In this document: piece by piece, positions 15,229 through 15,310 of the stretch
How positions within the stretch are numbered: position 1 is the stretch's first letter
Layout: every line of letters begins with the position of its first letter
Assembly: GCA_016869775.1 (NCBI GenBank)
Contig: VGDJ01000016.1
Coordinates: 1 to 15,310 of the forward strand
DNA: 15,310 bases
Origin: Alphaproteobacteria bacterium
GTDB taxonomy: Bacteria > Pseudomonadota > Alphaproteobacteria > Rickettsiales > UBA1997
Reading direction: 5' to 3'
Made by a program: the position numbers and the translations under genes
The notes under the pieces: generated by a model
What the model was told of the DNA's origin: nothing
The model's input: the letters and a program-made list of their open reading frames with translations, nothing else
Database searches by the model: none

Positions 15229-15310
15229 ATGACTAAAACTTTACCATCTTTAGAACAGCAGATTTTGCAACTTAAAAAACAAAGAAATGCTGTAATATTA
15301 GCGCATTTTT
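15229..15310 (+). CDS. nadA: Quinolinate synthase NadA (N-terminal fragment, runs off the window)
   Basis: Only the first 27 codons are visible. NadA condenses iminoaspartate with dihydroxyacetone phosphate to make quinolinate for NAD, using a [4Fe-4S] cluster. The segment QLKKQRNAVILAHF matches the conserved N-terminal region of NadA (the typical form is a K-E-R-N-A-V-I-L-A-H series). The cluster cysteines lie beyond the window. The start lies 3 bases after the trpS stop. The call rests on one motif, so it is good but not certain. If right, the enzyme would be a client of the ISC operon encoded here. Confidence 0.75.
   Translation, partial: MTKTLPSLEQQILQLKKQRNAVILAHF

Noticed and set aside
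1..15310. CRISPR array, insertion sequence or tRNA gene
   Set aside because: No regularly spaced repeats, transposase motifs, flanking inverted repeats or cloverleaf-like sequences with TTCGA-type arms were seen on either strand.

Overview
The window looks like AT-rich chromosomal DNA from an alphaproteobacterium of the Rickettsiales or a close relative. This is inferred from strong A/T codon bias, an iscR-led ISC operon with two adjacent cysteine desulfurases, the rpsA-sppA pairing, and compact gene spacing with few Shine-Dalgarno sequences. Unlike Rickettsia itself, it carries a riboflavin gene (ribD) and the start of an NAD-synthesis gene (nadA), so the organism is less metabolically reduced. 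No mobile element, tRNA, CRISPR array or phage gene was recognised.

Layout. (1) 10-1088, minus strand: a tight three-gene unit of two tandem paralogous Tyr/Pro/Gln-rich lipoproteins followed by glutaredoxin grxC. (2) 1283-2461, plus: ribD, convergent with the next operon. (3) 2471-8295, minus: the complete Fe-S assembly operon iscR, second desulfurase, iscS, iscU, iscA, hscB, hscA. No ferredoxin gene follows hscA. A near-consensus IscR type-1 operator overlaps the likely -35 region. (4) 8413-11212, plus: rpsA, with a structured leader, then sppA. (5) 11301-11678, plus: acpP with its own promoter-like sequence and a strong terminator. (6) 11825-12879: a decayed region, holding one frameshifted plus-strand pseudogene and a small minus-strand coding-like scrap. 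(7) 12880-14127, minus: the RNase P RNA gene rnpB, immediately followed by an alaS reading frame that stops at 262 codons, just after catalytic motif 3. (8) 14182-15310, plus: trpS and the start of nadA, running off the window.

How the genes work together. The ISC genes form one pathway: desulfurases supply sulfur, IscU is the scaffold, HscB and HscA drive cluster release, IscA is a carrier, and IscR senses cluster status and probably feeds back on its own promoter. Glutaredoxin fits thiol/Fe-S homeostasis but lies in a separate unit. RpsA, AcpP, TrpS and rnpB are core housekeeping functions. The least ordinary items are the truncated alaS beside a decayed gene, the paired lipoproteins, the IscR operator, the rpsA leader hairpins, and two internal length changes: a gap in HscA and an insertion in TrpS.
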